The notes beneath the pieces were generated by a model that was given only the letters and a program-made list of their open reading frames with translations, did no database searches and was not told where the DNA came from. 5,757 nt of DNA from Verrucomicrobiota bacterium. Lineage in GTDB: Bacteria; Verrucomicrobiota; Verrucomicrobiia; Opitutales; Opitutaceae. Below, one piece after another: positions 4,711-5,757 of this stretch. Position 1 is the stretch's first letter; every line of letters begins with the position of its first letter. The stretch covers positions 1-5,757 of the forward strand of contig JAEXPQ010000262.1 of NCBI GenBank assembly GCA_023446735.1, read 5' to 3'. A program made the translations under genes and the position numbers.

Positions 4711-5757
4711 CGACGCTTCGTATTCGGCCAGCACTTCCGGAGCGGTCTCCGCCGCTCGCGCTTCTGCCAACACCGGCGCCGCGCGCACATCTCCGAGCAC
4801 GCGCCGGACCGCCCACACCGCATGGCCGCGCACCACCGGCGACTCGTGCCCCACCAGGCGCAACAGCTCCGTCGCAGCAGCAGGCCGCTCGCCCGCGGGA
4901 TCGGCTGCACCGTCCACCCAGACGTTACCGGCCGCGATGCAGGCGTTGCGCAGCACCCCGACCAACTTCGTGCGCTTCACCGCGGTGCCGCGGAAGACCT
5001 CGCGGAACCGCTCCGGGGTGAGGCGCAAAATCTCCAGCACGCCGAGCCGAGCCAGATCGTGACGCCGGGCGAGCAGCTCGCTGCGGCCGAGTTGCGCGAA
5101 TCGATTCCACGGGCACACCGCCAGGCAGTCGTCGCAGCCGAAGACCCGTGCGCCGAAACGCGCTCGCAGCTCCCGCGGCACGAACCCGCGGTTCTCGATC
5201 GTGTGGTAGCTGATGCACCGCCGCGCATCAACCCGCCCGGGCTCGGGAAACGCCGCCGTCGGGCAGGCGTCGAGACAGCGCGTGCACTTGCCGCACAGCA
5301 AACCGGTGCGCCCGGGCGCCGTGGCGGCCAAAGCCTCGTCCGGCGCGAAGTCCGCCCGCACGAGGATCGTCGCCAACAGCAGCCAGTTGCCGAACTGGCG
5401 CGAGATCACGTTGCCGTTCTTGCCGCGAAATCCCACGCCCGCCTCCGCCGCCCAGCCGCGCTCCTGCACCGGCCCCGCATCGACGTAGTAGCGATAGTCT
5501 GTCGGAAGCAGCCCGCAGACCGCCTCGATCGCCCGCCCGGCCGCCGCCAGCCCGGGCTGGATGGTGTCGTGGTAGTCCGAATGCAGCGCGTAGCGCGCGA
5601 TCGGCGCCCCCGGGACCGCCGCGCCGGGCCAGTAGTTGACCCCGAGCACGATCACGCTGCCCGCCCCGCCGAGCACGAGGCCGGGATCAAGCCGTTTGTC
5701 CGCGGTGCGCTCCATCCACGCCATGTCCGCGTGATGCCCCGCCGCCAGCCAGTCGCG
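4693..5757 (-). CDS. queG: Epoxyqueuosine reductase QueG, 5' end beyond the window
   Basis: QueG is a cobalamin- and iron-sulfur-dependent cytosolic enzyme that reduces epoxyqueuosine to queuosine at the tRNA wobble position, the last step of queuosine synthesis. The visible part is 354 codons. In order it has: the family N-terminal region (WLAAGHHADMAWMERTADKR); the segment YYVDAGPVQER followed by AGVGFRGKN, carrying the conserved Asp of the cobalamin site; and cluster motif CGKCTRCLDACPT. Then come CISYHTIENRG, the second cluster motif CDDCLAVCPWN, and VLRNACIAAGN. A C-terminal HEAT-like repeat region contains ESPVVRGHAVWAVRRVL. All eight expected cluster cysteines are present. The frame is open to base 5757, so the Met at 5724 is internal: it falls inside the conserved WL-x-GYHG-like region, and roughly 40 N-terminal residues should lie past the edge. 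The gene converges on the thioesterase. No other queuosine gene is visible. Confidence 0.96.
   Translation of the reverse strand, partial: RDWLAAGHHADMAWMERTADKRLDPGLVLGGAGSVIVLGVNYWPGAAVPGAPIARYALHSDYHDTIQPGLAAAGRAIEAVCGLLPTDYRYYVDAGPVQERGWAAEAGVGFRGKNGNVISRQFGNWLLLATILVRADFAPDEALAATAPGRTGLLCGKCTRCLDACPTAAFPEPGRVDARRCISYHTIENRGFVPRELRARFGARVFGCDDCLAVCPWNRFAQLGRSELLARRHDLARLGVLEILRLTPERFREVFRGTAVKRTKLVGVLRNACIAAGNVWVDGAADPAGERPAAATELLRLVGHESPVVRGHAVWAVRRVLGDVRAAPVLAEARAAETAPEVLAEYEASFTPAA

Noticed and set aside
1..5757. CRISPR arrays, tRNA or rRNA genes, insertion sequences, integrase or attachment sites
   Set aside because: I saw no regularly spaced repeats beyond the two-copy unit, no tRNA- or rRNA-like sequence, and no transposase or integrase motif in any frame.

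Overview
The window is GC-rich bacterial DNA (about two thirds G+C by eye, with third codon positions overwhelmingly G or C). It holds four convincing protein genes: an orphan methyl-accepting chemotaxis protein (MCP), a family-4-type GT-B glycosyltransferase, a YbgC/4HBT hotdog acyl-CoA thioesterase, and most of an epoxyqueuosine reductase (queG) read from the other strand and cut by the right edge. None of the three visible starts has a recognisable Shine-Dalgarno sequence. The protein sequences, GC bias and lack of Shine-Dalgarno sites would fit a high-GC Verrucomicrobiota member (Opitutaceae-like), but this is an impression from memory and not a demonstrated assignment.

Layout. Bases 1-764 hold no gene I can support. 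They contain a weak terminator-like hairpin with a T run, several short palindromes, a perfect 13-bp tandem duplication (311-336) and two diverged copies of an ~80-nt unit (458-537 and 551-628). Bases 765-2591 encode the MCP: two membrane segments, a ~290-residue periplasmic helical sensor resembling NIT domains, no room for a HAMP domain, and a complete cytoplasmic signalling hairpin. Bases 2592-2959 are intergenic, with three consecutive perfect stem-loops just after the MCP stop and a minus-strand reading frame of unusually coding-like composition. Bases 2960-4093 encode the glycosyltransferase, 4094-4298 are a short gap, and 4299-4709 encode the thioesterase. The thioesterase and queG converge and overlap by 17 bp. 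The overlap lies inside a perfect interrupted palindrome, so one sequence supplies both stop codons.

Function. The genes do not form an evident pathway. The MCP senses an unknown ligand and has no che partners here. The glycosyltransferase and thioesterase are same-strand neighbours separated by ~200 bp, with no functional link I can show. QueG performs the last step of queuosine biosynthesis in tRNA. This looks like ordinary chromosomal DNA and I see no clear new multi-gene system. The most distinctive signals are the palindromic double stop, the repeat structure before and after the MCP, and the HAMP-less receptor.
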